From Gluconobacter frateurii (GTDB taxonomy: Bacteria; Pseudomonadota; Alphaproteobacteria; Acetobacterales; Acetobacteraceae): a stretch of DNA of 64,000 bases. The translations under genes and the position numbers were made by a program. Numbering within the stretch: the stretch's first letter is position 1; each line of letters starts with the position of its first letter. A model generated the notes under the pieces. That model was not told the DNA's origin, ran no database searches, and saw only the letters and a program-made list of their open reading frames with translations. This document shows, piece by piece, positions 52,531-61,401 of the stretch. Location: the NCBI RefSeq assembly GCF_002723955.1, contig NZ_BEWN01000002.1:372001-436000 (forward strand), in the 5' to 3' direction.

Positions 52531-53064
52531 ATGGTCGTAGATACGAAAGTCGCGGACAGACGCACCCGCACGCAAGGTCGGAAGCCAGCCGGTTCCGCCG
52601 TTGTGGATGATTCGCCCATTGCCCGCCTCTGTGTGGAGAATGGCCTGAAGATGACAGGACAGCGCAGGGTGATTGCCCATGTTCTGTCTGAAGCCGACGA
52701 TCACCCCGACGTCGAAGAGCTGTATCGCCGCGCATCGGCCATAGACAGCCGTATTTCCGTGGCCACGGTGTATCGAACCGTTCGTCTGCTGGAAGAAAAA
52801 GGTATCCTTGAACGCCGTGATTTCGGCGGTGGACGTGCCCGTTATGAAGCCAGCGACAGTGGCCATCATTATCATCTGATTGACGTGGATAGTGGCCGGG
52901 TCATCGAATTCGAAGATGACGAGCCCGTCCGTCTTCTGACGCAAATCGCACAGCGTCTTGGATTCGATCTCGTGTCTCATCGTATTGAACTGTTCGGGCA
53001 TCGACTGGAAAAAGAGACCCCGAAGCGGCCGCTTCCCAAGAACAGGAACAAGAGCGACACATGA
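52531..53064 (+). CDS. Fur family transcriptional regulator
   Basis: A 177-residue Fur-like repressor: winged helix (LKMTGQRRVIAHVLSEADDHPDVEELYRRASAID and ISVATVYRTVRLLEEKGILER), then a sensing domain HHYHLIDVDSGRVIEFEDDE. The two CxxC zinc pairs of E. coli Fur are absent; the first pair position reads IDVD. This matches alphaproteobacterial Fur/Mur proteins. Its stop overlaps olsB by ATGA (53061-53064), so the regulator and a lipid enzyme are co-translated. Metal specificity is not readable. Confidence 0.88.
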   Translation: MVVDTKVADRRTRTQGRKPAGSAVVDDSPIARLCVENGLKMTGQRRVIAHVLSEADDHPDVEELYRRASAIDSRISVATVYRTVRLLEEKGILERRDFGGGRARYEASDSGHHYHLIDVDSGRVIEFEDDEPVRLLTQIAQRLGFDLVSHRIELFGHRLEKETPKRPLPKNRNKSDT

Positions 53065-53972
53065 GCATCAACCCGGCCGAGGACAAAAACTCAGCGCCAG
53101 CCCATTCGCTCGTCAGCAGTGAAGAAACGCTGAAGCAGATGGAGACTCTCTCCACGCTGGCCCTGAACCGCGATGGCGGCTTTCAGGAGCTTCGGGGAGG
53201 TTCCCTGGGTGTACGGATTGCGGAGACCGAGGCTGAGCGTGATGCCGCACAGGCTCTGCGCTACAAGGTGTTCTTCGAAGAGCTTGGTGCTCACCCTGAC
53301 GAACGCACGTTCCGCACAAAGCGTGATGTGGACGAGTTTGACGAAGTTGCGGATCATCTTCTCGTCATCGATCACAGCATTGGATCGGGTGCAGAAGGGG
53401 TTGTGGGCACCTATCGTCTGCTCCGCTCGGATGCTGCCGAGAAGATTGGCCGTTTCTATACGTCGTCCGAATACGACATCTCGACTCTGACGGAATTTCC
53501 GGGACGTTTGCTGGAAGTCGGACGCTCCTGCGTCGCGCGCGAGCATCGTGGTCGTTCGGCCATGCAGCTTCTGTGGCGCGGCATTGCCTCCTATATTTTC
53601 CTGCACCGTATTGACGTCCTGTTTGGTTGCGGAAGTCTGCCGGGTACGAACCCGGACGCAGTGGCCGACCAGTTGACCTATATGCATCACAACCATCTGG
53701 CTCCGCCGGCGCTCCGTATCCGCGCTCTGCCGGATCGCTATGTGGAAATGCTGCGCGTTGATCCCCATACGCTGGATCACCGCGCATGCCTGAACAAGCT
53801 GCCGCCGCTCATCAAGGGGTATCTCCGTCTGGGCGGATATGTGGGTGACGGTGCAGTGGTGGACGAGCAGTTCAACACGACTGATGTTGCCGTTCTGGTG
53901 AAAAGCGAGCTTCTGGCGGACAAGTATTACCGTCACTATGAGCGCCGCCTCCGGGACGCTCTCGACTCCTGA
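53061..53972 (+). CDS. olsB: OlsB-type L-ornithine N-alpha-acyltransferase
   Basis: The 303-residue protein has the GNAT-like hemolysin/acyltransferase fold: VRIAETEAERDAAQALRYKVFFEELG, FDEVADHLLVID, GTYRLLR, LLEVGRSCVAREHRGRSAMQLLWRGIASY, and FGCGSLPGT. It transfers a 3-hydroxyacyl group from ACP to ornithine to give lyso-ornithine lipid. The partner OlsA is not here. Coupled to the upstream fur gene. A terminator follows. Confidence 0.88.
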   Translation: MSINPAEDKNSAPAHSLVSSEETLKQMETLSTLALNRDGGFQELRGGSLGVRIAETEAERDAAQALRYKVFFEELGAHPDERTFRTKRDVDEFDEVADHLLVIDHSIGSGAEGVVGTYRLLRSDAAEKIGRFYTSSEYDISTLTEFPGRLLEVGRSCVAREHRGRSAMQLLWRGIASYIFLHRIDVLFGCGSLPGTNPDAVADQLTYMHHNHLAPPALRIRALPDRYVEMLRVDPHTLDHRACLNKLPPLIKGYLRLGGYVGDGAVVDEQFNTTDVAVLVKSELLADKYYRHYERRLRDALDS

Positions 53973-53983
53973 CATCCCTGCTG

Positions 53984-54016
53984 ACGGTCCGGGCCCTTAT
54001 GGTCCGGCCGTTTTTC
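53984..54016 (+). terminator. Rho-independent terminator after olsB
   Basis: An imperfect GC-rich stem (ACGGTCCGGGCC with GGTCCGGCCGT) around a TTAT-type loop is followed by five T at 54011-54015. Confidence 0.75.
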
Positions 54017-54039
54017 CATTTTGATGGATGGTCGTCTTC

Positions 54040-55557
54040 ATGACTTCGACGCTCCCTGTTCATGGCTGGCGACTTGCTGGTCTGATGGTGCTTGCAGGGG
54101 CGTTCGCGGCCCTGTCCCTGCCGCCTGTCTGCGCGCTTTTTACGCTGCCTCTCGGGCTTCTGGTTCTATACCGGGCGGCTGAGGACGCTGCGTCATGGAA
54201 AGGCGCTGCCCTGTATGGCTTTCTGTTCGGGATGGGCTTTCACACGGCGGGTCTTTACTGGCTGACAAATGCCATTCTGACGCGTGTGCATGAATTCTGG
54301 TGGATCGTTCCGTTCGCGTCCCCCGGTGTCTCGCTGATCATTGCGCCACTGATCGCTGTTCCGGCTGTTTTGTGTCGTCTGGTTCCGGCGGGCTGGCGGC
54401 GTGTTCTGATGTTTGGTGGAAGCTGGACTGTCGTCGATATGGGGCGGGTCCTGATCTTCTCCGGCTTTCCCTGGAACCCGCTGGGGAGCGATCTGGAGCT
54501 TCCGGGGCGGATTGGTGACGCGCTGATCCAGCCGGCTTCAGTTCTGGGTGTGGATGGGCTGACGCTGGCGCTGGTTCTGGCCTCTCTGGCGATCTTCCGT
54601 GGCCGCAGAGCGGCTCTTCTGGTTCTGGCGTGTGCTGTTCTCTGGATGGGGGCAGGGTTCTGGCGCCTGTCTGCTCTTCAGCCGCTTCCGGTGATCAACC
54701 CGCGTGCCGTGCTGGTGCAGGGCAATGTCCCGGAAACGGAAATCATCGACCACAAACAGAGCGTCGAGAATTTCCGTCGGTATGTCCGGATGACGGCACA
54801 GGGCGTTCAGCAGGCTCGACTGATGGGAGACGACAGGTCGAGTGTTGTGATCTGGCCGGAATCAGGCTTTCCGGGTCTGCTGGATGAAGATGACCTTGCC
54901 CGGCAGATCATCGCGCATGCGGCCGGCGGTGCGCCGGCGATGATTGGCTCCGACCGGGAAGAGAACAATCACTGGTACAACAGTCTTGAAGTCGTGGACC
55001 AGGACGGGAAGATCGCTGCGATCTATGACAAGAGCCGTCTTGTGCCGTTTGGCGAATACCAGCCCTGGATTTTACCATTCAATGTTTTGCCCGGTGTGCT
55101 GACCCCGGGCCCGGGGCTGAAAACCTGGACCATGCCAGACATTGGCAAAGTGGGGCCGATGGTCTGCTACGAGATCATCTTTTCAGGGTCTGTGGTGGCA
55201 CCTCATGATCGGCCGGACTGGCTTGTCACCATCTCCAACGATGCCTGGTACGGAAACAGCGCGGGTCCTCGCCAGCATCTGGCGACGGGGCGTATGCGCG
55301 CCGTTGAAGAGGGGCTTCCAGTTGTTTTTGCAAACAATACAGGCATTTCGGCGTTCTATGACGGAGCCGGTCATGAAACGGCCAGACTGGGCTGGGGAAA
55401 GACAGATGTGCTGGTGAGCAACATTCCATCCCCGCTACCGCCCACCGTCTTTTCCCGGTACGGGCGGGCAACTCCGTTGGGTCTGTCGATCTTCTGCATT
55501 CTGCTTGCATTCTGGCCGCGTCGGCAACCTGCGAGAGCATCGGTTGCAATGCGTTAA
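54040..55557 (+). CDS. lnt: Apolipoprotein N-acyltransferase
   Basis: The 505-residue inner-membrane enzyme adds the third acyl chain to lipoproteins. Six to seven N-terminal helices precede a nitrilase-like periplasmic domain with the triad Glu274 (VIWPESGFPG), Lys331 (YDKSRLVPFGEY) and Cys376 (MVCYEIIFSG), plus WLVTISNDAWYGNSAGPRQH. A last helix ends the protein. ATG 54040 follows GGATGG; ATG 54028 is possible. It serves the outer-membrane lipoproteins encoded in this window. Confidence 0.95.
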   Translation: MTSTLPVHGWRLAGLMVLAGAFAALSLPPVCALFTLPLGLLVLYRAAEDAASWKGAALYGFLFGMGFHTAGLYWLTNAILTRVHEFWWIVPFASPGVSLIIAPLIAVPAVLCRLVPAGWRRVLMFGGSWTVVDMGRVLIFSGFPWNPLGSDLELPGRIGDALIQPASVLGVDGLTLALVLASLAIFRGRRAALLVLACAVLWMGAGFWRLSALQPLPVINPRAVLVQGNVPETEIIDHKQSVENFRRYVRMTAQGVQQARLMGDDRSSVVIWPESGFPGLLDEDDLARQIIAHAAGGAPAMIGSDREENNHWYNSLEVVDQDGKIAAIYDKSRLVPFGEYQPWILPFNVLPGVLTPGPGLKTWTMPDIGKVGPMVCYEIIFSGSVVAPHDRPDWLVTISNDAWYGNSAGPRQHLATGRMRAVEEGLPVVFANNTGISAFYDGAGHETARLGWGKTDVLVSNIPSPLPPTVFSRYGRATPLGLSIFCILLAFWPRRQPARASVAMR

Positions 55558-55625
55558 AAAGGTTAATATTGACAATCTAGGGTTGTTATATTTACTTTCT
55601 CTTTCTTGATTGGGAAGGGAACCAC

Positions 55626-56156
55626 ATGACAATCGGTCACGGTAAGGGCGAGCCCAAGAGTGCGGCCGCTGCTGGGCCAGTAGACGTGCATGTGGGAAAC
55701 CGTATCCGTCTGCGGCGGACCCTTCTTGGACTGTCGCAGGAGAAGCTTGGTGAGGCGCTTGGCCTGACCTTCCAGCAGGTTCAGAAGTACGAGCGTGGCG
55801 CCAACCGTGTGGGGGCCAGCCGCCTGTACGATCTGGCGCGTGTTCTGGATGTGCCAATCGGCTTTTTCTTTGATGACATGCAGGACGGGATACAAAAGCC
55901 GTCTGCTCCGCCGGCGCCAGCCTTTGCAACCGGATTTGCGGAAACACAGGCGACTTTTGGCGGCCCTCCGCCAAAGGCCGCCGCTCCCGTACCGCCGCGT
56001 CTTTTCGATCTCCCGGTCGACGAAGCGGCGCTTTTCAGCCGTCGGGAGACGGTTGATCTTGTAAGATCCTACTATCGCATCCCGGACCAGTCCGTCCGCA
56101 AGCGGATGCTAGATCTTATCCGGACGCTTGGCGCGCCCGACGACAAGGCTGCCTGA
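55626..56156 (+). CDS. XRE family transcriptional regulator
   Basis: The 176-residue protein has a Cro/CI-type helix-turn-helix at about residues 22-80 (HVGNRIRLRRTLLGLSQEKLGEALGLTFQQVQKYERGANRVGASRLYDLARVLDVPI in segments), a proline- and alanine-rich linker (about 92-125), and a C-terminal helix (ETVDLVRSYYRIPDQSVRKRMLDLIRTL). This form is common in alphaproteobacteria; some members control stress or cell-cycle genes. An upstream TTGACA at about 55569 may be its -35. It ends one base before the convergent phosphatase gene. Confidence 0.88.
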   Translation: MTIGHGKGEPKSAAAAGPVDVHVGNRIRLRRTLLGLSQEKLGEALGLTFQQVQKYERGANRVGASRLYDLARVLDVPIGFFFDDMQDGIQKPSAPPAPAFATGFAETQATFGGPPPKAAAPVPPRLFDLPVDEAALFSRRETVDLVRSYYRIPDQSVRKRMLDLIRTLGAPDDKAA

Positions 56157-56157
56157 G

Positions 56158-56820
56158 TTACTCCCTGCGCAGAATACTGTCGTTCAGGAAGGATGAGATC
56201 TTTCCGGCTTTGAAGTCTGCGCGCAAACGATCTTCATCGTATTCTGTGCGCACCCAGTCCATGAACGGCAAGCGGCCTTCAGCCTCGGCGCGGTAGCGCA
56301 GGAAGAATGCGTCCAGAATGCCGGTTCTGGAGCGGTTGAAATGACCAAAGCGCCAGTGAAGCTGCTTCAGGGCATCCGTTGCCGTTCCGTCTTCAAACAT
56401 GGTCACCAGCCCTGACGCCAGGCCCGCACGGTCTGCGCCGGACTTGCAGTGCATCAACATCGGGAACTGAAGCGTCTGATACATGTCGTAGAAGCGCAGG
56501 ATACGGTCCTTGTGTGGAGCGCCACGGCTTTCAAAGGCCATGTCCAGATGTGTCAGGCCAACCTGCTGGCTGGCCCTGCGTGACAGGGCATCAGAGCCGC
56601 ATTTGCGGTGCCCCCGCAGATTGACCAGCGTCTTCAGATGCAGACGCCGGCTGAGGCTCCGCAGACGCGCGGGCGTAGGATGATTGCAGCGCCACACCTT
56701 TCCCGGGACGACCTCTGAAAGGTTTGTCCAGCCAAGGCGGAAAATGGAATGGTCCACGAACAGACTGTCCCACCAGGCGCGTCTCAGATCGGCGGCAGAG
56801 GTAATGCGGCCTTCAAACAT
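56158..56820 (-). CDS. Tyrosine phosphatase/dual-specificity phosphatase-like protein
   Basis: The 220-residue protein has the protein-tyrosine-phosphatase loop HCKSGADRAG (CX5R) with Cys125, and upstream VPGKVWRCNHPTPARLRSL and LKTLVNLRGHRK, as in the bacterial DSP family. The general-acid aspartate region is less clear. ATG 56820 is chosen: GAGG lies about 9 bases before it and conserved sequence follows. No signal peptide, so its targets would be cytoplasmic. It may act on phosphorylated proteins or lipids. Confidence 0.83.
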   Translation of the reverse strand: MFEGRITSAADLRRAWWDSLFVDHSIFRLGWTNLSEVVPGKVWRCNHPTPARLRSLSRRLHLKTLVNLRGHRKCGSDALSRRASQQVGLTHLDMAFESRGAPHKDRILRFYDMYQTLQFPMLMHCKSGADRAGLASGLVTMFEDGTATDALKQLHWRFGHFNRSRTGILDAFFLRYRAEAEGRLPFMDWVRTEYDEDRLRADFKAGKISSFLNDSILRRE

Positions 56821-56926
56821 CAAAGGGGATCCTCGACTGTGGGTGCCTGATGAAAGGCGTATGGCTGCGGTGTGTCCCATCCCGGACGGGGATGCGTCAA
56901 CCGCGGAAAAGTGCTAATATCGTGGC

Positions 56927-57295
56927 ATGCGCTGGCTTTCTCTTTTCCTTACGTTGTCCTGCCTTTCATTGGGGGGATGTGGTGTCGGTTCCATGTTCGA
57001 TGGCCCGGCTGCAGACATGACCGCTTTGCCGCCTCCTGGTGCCGGTCCGGATCGGGGAGATCATCACAGGCGTCGTCCGCACCCGAGTGGCATGTCCTAT
57101 GCCGACGATGCGCCTGTCATGCCCATGCCGCCGGGAGGCATGAGTGAGGATAGTCGCCCGCGTGACACAACTGGCCCATCTTCTGAAGGTGTAAGCTTCG
57201 GCACAGGTGGCGCCGGAGGCAACACGGCGGATATTACGCCCCGACCTTCCGTCCCGGACACGGAAGTGTCCTATGGTCAGAACAGCGGCAATTAG
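56927..57295 (+). CDS. Small proline/glycine-rich lipoprotein
   Basis: The 122-residue protein has a lipoprotein signal (MRWLSLFLTLSCLSLGGC; lipobox LGGC, Cys18). The mature part is low-complexity, rich in Gly, Pro, Asp and Met, with no recognised domain. Gly/Val at +2/+3 after the Cys suggests sorting to the outer membrane. It starts 106 bases from the divergent phosphatase start. Confidence 0.7.
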   Translation: MRWLSLFLTLSCLSLGGCGVGSMFDGPAADMTALPPPGAGPDRGDHHRRRPHPSGMSYADDAPVMPMPPGGMSEDSRPRDTTGPSSEGVSFGTGGAGGNTADITPRPSVPDTEVSYGQNSGN

Positions 57296-57413
57296 CCTTC
57301 CATCTTAACTCTGTCGTTGCCTGACGGTGTGGTCTTCATGATTGCGTAACCTTTGATGTGCTAGGGCGAGGGCCGTCCTTCCTCCGGACCGAGTGACGCC
57401 TTGGAGATCAAAG

Positions 57414-58925
57414 ATGACCGATCAGGTCGCTACAGATATTAAAGAACGTCTCGCTTTTCTGGGCATTGGTGCTGCGGAAAAAGCCCTGATCAGCCGTATT
57501 GGTCATCAGGTGCGGCAGACGCTGAGGCCCGCGTTGGATCGGTTTTATCGCCGGATTGATGAGACGCCCGCGCTGTCCCGGCTTTTCTCTAATCCAAGCC
57601 ACCAGAAGTCCGCTCGTACCCAGCAGGAAAAGCACTGGAGCCGCATTCTCGATGGCGACTTCGGTCCTGACTACGTTCAGAGTACGAAGGCTATTGGGAA
57701 TACCCATGCCCGGATTGGTCTGGAGCCTCAGTGGTACATTGGAAGTTATGGGCTACTGCTGGAAGGGATTGTTTCAGAGTTTCTTCAGGAAGCTTGGCCG
57801 AAGCCGCAGAAGGGGCTTTTTGGACGCCTTTTTCGAAAGTCTGACCCTGCGCTGCCTGTTGAAGAGGTCACACGCAGAACAGGTCTTCTCATCAAGGCAG
57901 CGCTTCTGGATATGGAGCTGGGCCTTCAGACCTATACGCTGAACCTGGACGGACAAGAGCGGTCAAGGGCTGAGAAAGAGCGGACGGAAAGCCTGACAAC
58001 GCTCTCTGAAGCTCTTGCGGACGCCCTTGAGCGTATGGCTGGGGGCGATCTGGTGCAGGAAATTGATCCGGCACTGGAAACCGAGACAACGCGGATGAGT
58101 GGTGCCTTTCAGAGCGCCTGTAGTGGTTTGAGCCATATTGTCCATGCTGTGCGGTCGACGTCTGGCATGGTGGAACATCGTGCGAGAACGCTGAATGGTT
58201 CTTCGGAAGATGTCGCCTGCCGGATCGCAGAGCAGGTGCAGGCACTGGGGACAGTGTCGCGCAACATTACGGAGCTGACGGCGTCCGTGAAGGAAGTGGC
58301 CGAAGAGGCCCGGCAGGCGGACGAAACGGTAGAGGCCTGTTGTCAGGAAACCGGGCAGGGCACGGACATCGTCAATCGCACGGTCGAAGCCATGGCCAAA
58401 ATCTCCGAGTCTTCGGCTCAGATCGTGCAGATCATCAGCGTCATTGATGAAATTGCCTTCCAGACAAATCTGCTCGCTTTGAACGCTGGCGTGGAAGCTG
58501 CGAGAGCGGGCGATGCTGGTCGGGGTTTTGCAGTCGTCGCGCAGGAAATTCGTGCGCTGGCACAGAGATCGACCACGGCAGCGCGCGAGATCAAGGAATT
58601 GATCAGCAGTAGCATGGAGGACGTCGAGCGGGGTGTACAGATGGTCGACGAGACAGGCTCGGCACTCGAGAACATCAGCACATCCGTGAACCGGCTGGGA
58701 GAGGCGGTCGGAGAGATTGCGTCTGGTGCAGAAGAACAGGCTCAGCGGATCATGGATATCAACGCCAGCACGACCCAACTCGAAGCTGTTACGAAAACCA
58801 ATGCGGCCATCGTGCAGGAAATGAGCGGCTCCAGCCAGGAACTGGTTGGAGATGCTGCAGAGCTGATGAAAATCGTCACGAACTTCAAGGTCCGCGAGGA
58901 TCAGCCTGCGCTCTCACAAGCCTGA
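57414..58925 (+). CDS. Globin-coupled methyl-accepting chemotaxis transducer (HemAT-like)
   Basis: A 503-residue soluble receptor. Residues about 10-165 are a sensor globin (protoglobin type) with proximal His98 in GNTHARIGLEPQWYIGSYG. The rest is a chemotaxis signalling domain with the hairpin tip FQTNLLALNAGVEAARAGDAGRGFAVVAQEIRALAQRS in segments. No membrane helix is present. It should bind haem and oxygen and steer aerotaxis. The glutamine/glutamate pairs for methylation lie on both sides of the tip. GGAG lies 7 bases before ATG 57414. No che genes are nearby. Confidence 0.92.
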   Translation: MTDQVATDIKERLAFLGIGAAEKALISRIGHQVRQTLRPALDRFYRRIDETPALSRLFSNPSHQKSARTQQEKHWSRILDGDFGPDYVQSTKAIGNTHARIGLEPQWYIGSYGLLLEGIVSEFLQEAWPKPQKGLFGRLFRKSDPALPVEEVTRRTGLLIKAALLDMELGLQTYTLNLDGQERSRAEKERTESLTTLSEALADALERMAGGDLVQEIDPALETETTRMSGAFQSACSGLSHIVHAVRSTSGMVEHRARTLNGSSEDVACRIAEQVQALGTVSRNITELTASVKEVAEEARQADETVEACCQETGQGTDIVNRTVEAMAKISESSAQIVQIISVIDEIAFQTNLLALNAGVEAARAGDAGRGFAVVAQEIRALAQRSTTAAREIKELISSSMEDVERGVQMVDETGSALENISTSVNRLGEAVGEIASGAEEQAQRIMDINASTTQLEAVTKTNAAIVQEMSGSSQELVGDAAELMKIVTNFKVREDQPALSQA

Positions 58926-58939
58926 GCCGCTTTGGCGCG

Positions 58940-59125
58940 TCAGTCCGAGAGGTGGCGCGCTTCTTCCGGGAGCATGATGGGGATGCCATCCCGAATCGGG
59001 AAGGCCAGCTTTGCGCGCGGGCTGATAAGCTCCTGTGTGTCCCGGTCATAGGTCAGAGGGCCTTTGGTTACCGGGCAGACCAAAAGGGACAGGAGGCGGG
59101 GGTCAAGTTCAGCGTTCATGATCAT
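58940..59125 (-). CDS. Trm112 family protein
   Basis: A 61-residue protein of the Trm112 family: [47 protein letters not shown] in segments. The eukaryotic homologue activates methyltransferases; the bacterial role is unclear. A single Cys remains of the zinc set. ATG 59125 overlaps the LON-domain gene stop by ATGA. Confidence 0.88.
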   Translation of the reverse strand: MIMNAELDPRLLSLLVCPVTKGPLTYDRDTQELISPRAKLAFPIRDGIPIMLPEEARHLSD

Positions 59126-59802
59126 TCCATGCCCTTTGCCAGAAGATCCAGCAAGACCCCGGCGCGATCGTCCAGTGTGCCGGCTTCCAGAAGGGCCTGT
59201 TTCTGTGTGGGGCTGAAAGGCACCAGCATGGGAAGGACAACAAGAAGCATCTCGTCATCCATCTCGTCGATCAGGGACCAGTCTGTCTGGAGTTCATGGG
59301 CTGTCAGATACTCTTTCAGCCGGCTGAGCAGTCTGGACCGGTTGAGGGGTGAGGGGTCATTTTCCACCAGATCCGAGAAGAATGGCGATGCATCGATAGC
59401 CCCTTCGCGCCAGCCGCGACGTGTCAGGCCTTCCATGAGAAGTCGGAAACGGGTCACGCCCAGCAAAGTCACGGAGAACGTTCCGTCCGGATGCTCCGTG
59501 AAACTGGTGATGCGCCCGAGCGTGCCGATGTCGTGCAGGACGGGAAGAGGATCATCCTCGTCTTCCTCTTGCGGCTGGATCATTCCGATCAGCCGACGCT
59601 CGGCCAGTGCATCTTCCAGAAGGGCGACGTAGCGCGGCTCAAAAACATTGAGAGGGAGTTGTCCTCCCGGCAGCAGCATCGCCCCTGATACCGGGAAAAG
59701 CCCGACACGAGGGGGAAGATCCGCCAGCGTCAGCTCCGTCAGGGCCGGAACCCTGCGGGGAATATCGCTGAGATCCACGAATGTATCAGGCGTCCGGGTC
59801 AT
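59122..59802 (-). CDS. LON peptidase substrate-binding domain protein
   Basis: The 226-residue protein consists of the Lon N-terminal (LAN/PUA-like) domain only: [34 protein letters not shown] and [29 protein letters not shown], followed by a helical tail. There is no ATPase or protease part. Function unknown; it may recognise unfolded substrates. ATG 59802 lies 4 bases after the thioredoxin gene stop. Confidence 0.88.
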   Translation of the reverse strand: MTRTPDTFVDLSDIPRRVPALTELTLADLPPRVGLFPVSGAMLLPGGQLPLNVFEPRYVALLEDALAERRLIGMIQPQEEDEDDPLPVLHDIGTLGRITSFTEHPDGTFSVTLLGVTRFRLLMEGLTRRGWREGAIDASPFFSDLVENDPSPLNRSRLLSRLKEYLTAHELQTDWSLIDEMDDEMLLVVLPMLVPFSPTQKQALLEAGTLDDRAGVLLDLLAKGME

Positions 59803-59806
59803 AGGC

Positions 59807-60751
59807 TCACGCGAACAGGAGGGAGGACAGTTTGCGACGGGCGGTAAGGGTAATGGGATCAGTATGGCCCCAGGCTTCAAAGAAGCGCAGGAGTTCAGCT
59901 TTTGCAGCGCCTTCGTTCCAGTCCCGATCCTTGCGAATGATCCCGAGCAGAACGTCAGCGGCTTCAGTACGTTGACCGGAAGCGTTCAGGGCGGCCGCCA
60001 GTTTCAGGGCGACGTCAAAGTTCGAAGGGTCAGCTTCGGCCTGCTGACGCAGACTGTCCAGTTCGGACGCAGCTTGGGCCCCTTCTTTTTTGAGTGCCAG
60101 AGCGGCACGGGCCCCGGTAATTTCCGGGTGAGCGTTCAGCTTTGCCGGAATCTGGCCAGATGCTTCTTCTGCGCCTTCGATTTCATCGAGTGCCAGAAGC
60201 GCGCGCAGCATTCCGCCCCACGCTTCTGGATTTTCAGGTTCAACATCCAGAAGCTGTGCATAAAGTTCCAGGGCTTCTGCAGGCTGGTTCTCAGCGAGTG
60301 CTTTCTTGGCTTCAGCAAGAAGATCGGCTGATGGCATCGCGCCCCCTGCCGCTTTCAGGAGAGCTTCGACAAAGCGGCGAATTTCACCCTCTGACTGCAC
60401 GCCCTGGAAAAGGTCCAGCACCTGTCCTTTCCAGAATGCGACAACCAGTGGAATCGACTGAAGGGGCAGACCCATCTGGGCGAGCTGGGCTGCGAGGGAC
60501 TTGTTGGCTTCGACATCCACTTTGACAAGGCGAACCCGCCCGCCTGTCGCGCGGATGACCTTTTCAAGAACGGGTGTGAGCTGCTTGCAGGGGCCGCACC
60601 ATGGAGCCCAGAAATCCACCAGAACGGGTGTCTGCTGACTGGCTTCGACAACTTCCGCCATGAAAGTCGTCTGGTCGGCGTCGACGATATGGGCTGTGGC
60701 TCCCTGTGACGGAGACTGGCCGATCAGATGTTCGTCAAAAGTGCTGCTCAT
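59807..60751 (-). CDS. Thioredoxin-TPR co-chaperone, CnoX/YbbN-like
   Basis: The 314-residue protein combines an N-terminal thioredoxin domain with redox pair Cys52/Cys55 (WAPWCGPCKQLTP) and a C-terminal tetratricopeptide-like region (LAEAKKALAENQPAEALELYAQLLDVEPENPEAW, LLGIIRKDRDWNEGAAKAELLRFFEAWG in segments). E. coli CnoX keeps SxxC; here the full CGPC is present, so it should be redox active. It heads a three-gene minus-strand unit with the LON-domain and Trm112 proteins. Confidence 0.9.
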   Translation of the reverse strand: MSSTFDEHLIGQSPSQGATAHIVDADQTTFMAEVVEASQQTPVLVDFWAPWCGPCKQLTPVLEKVIRATGGRVRLVKVDVEANKSLAAQLAQMGLPLQSIPLVVAFWKGQVLDLFQGVQSEGEIRRFVEALLKAAGGAMPSADLLAEAKKALAENQPAEALELYAQLLDVEPENPEAWGGMLRALLALDEIEGAEEASGQIPAKLNAHPEITGARAALALKKEGAQAASELDSLRQQAEADPSNFDVALKLAAALNASGQRTEAADVLLGIIRKDRDWNEGAAKAELLRFFEAWGHTDPITLTARRKLSSLLFA

Positions 60752-60921
60752 GAAAGGGAGGCCATCCTGCTGGAGAAATCTGTTTCCCCGAAAGATCGGG
60801 GTTGATGCGGATCAGTGCAAGAGGACTTTGGCTGGGGCAGGGGGAATGGCTCTGGAAAAGACGGACGATCATCATCAAAGTGAGAGAAATGGGAAATTCG
60901 TTTGTCAGGCTTATTTTCCCT

Positions 60922-60950
60922 CTTGCGCGGTTTCTGAAGTTCGGTAATAA
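60922..60950 (+). promoter_or_regulatory. Promoter of tRNA-Gly copy 1
   Basis: CTTGCG (60922-60927), 17 bases, TAATAA (60945-60950). Transcription would start about 60957, nine bases before the mature tRNA. The second copy has the same CTTGCG at the same spacing. Confidence 0.65.
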
Positions 60951-60965
60951 CACCGCCCACGGAAC

Positions 60966-61040
60966 GCGGGTGTAGCTCAGGGGTAGAGCACAACCTTGCC
61001 AAGGTTGGGGTCGTGGGTTCGAATCCCATCACCCGCTCCA
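60966..61040 (+). tRNA. tRNA-Gly (GCC), copy 1
   Basis: A 75-nt cloverleaf with encoded CCA: acceptor GCGGGTG/CACCCGC, D-arm GCTCAGGGGTAGAGC, anticodon stem-loop with GCC in CTTGCCAAG, and T-arm GGGTTCGAATCCC. Discriminator T. Identical to copy 2. Confidence 0.97.
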
Positions 61041-61045
61041 GTTTG

Positions 61046-61072
61046 AAAAAGACGCCTTCGGGCGTCTTTTTT
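61046..61072 (+). terminator. Terminator after tRNA-Gly copy 1
   Basis: AAAAAGACGCC, TTCG tetraloop, GGCGTCTTTTT and a further T. Confidence 0.95.
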
Positions 61073-61130
61073 CGTTTCCGGCACCGGAGATTTGACCCAT
61101 CAGGAAAATGCTTTTCAGAGCGTCTTTCCT

Positions 61131-61159
61131 CTTGCGGACTCTGCCGGTTTCCGTCATAA
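61131..61159 (+). promoter_or_regulatory. Promoter of tRNA-Gly copy 2
   Basis: CTTGCG (61131-61136), 17 bases, TCATAA (61154-61159), placed like the first copy's promoter relative to its tRNA. Confidence 0.55.
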
Positions 61160-61174
61160 GCCCCAACACGGAGT

Positions 61175-61249
61175 GCGGGTGTAGCTCAGGGGTAGAGCAC
61201 AACCTTGCCAAGGTTGGGGTCGTGGGTTCGAATCCCATCACCCGCTCCA
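61175..61249 (+). tRNA. tRNA-Gly (GCC), copy 2
   Basis: 75 nt, identical to copy 1 with CCA encoded and anticodon GCC. The identity continues through the terminator, while the spacer upstream differs, so this is a tandem duplication of a tRNA-terminator cassette about 209 bases long. Confidence 0.97.
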
Positions 61250-61254
61250 GTTTG

Positions 61255-61281
61255 AAAAAGACGCCTTCGGGCGTCTTTTTT
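61255..61281 (+). terminator. Terminator after tRNA-Gly copy 2
   Basis: The same AAAAAGACGCC-TTCG-GGCGTCTTTTT hairpin and T run as copy 1. Confidence 0.95.
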
Positions 61282-61401
61282 CGTTTCCGGACCACTCGAT
61301 GGTCAGGATGTGGCGTTCTGTTACGATAAAAATCGCATGGTTGCAGGAAATACCCCGATGATCAGGGTCTTCTTTGGCCCTGAACCAAGCGATTCATTCC
61401 T

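Noticed and set aside
53091-53975. A 294-codon minus-strand frame opposite olsB
   Set aside because: It mirrors the OlsB gene, which has conserved GNAT motifs and an ATGA coupling; no independent evidence supports the antisense frame.
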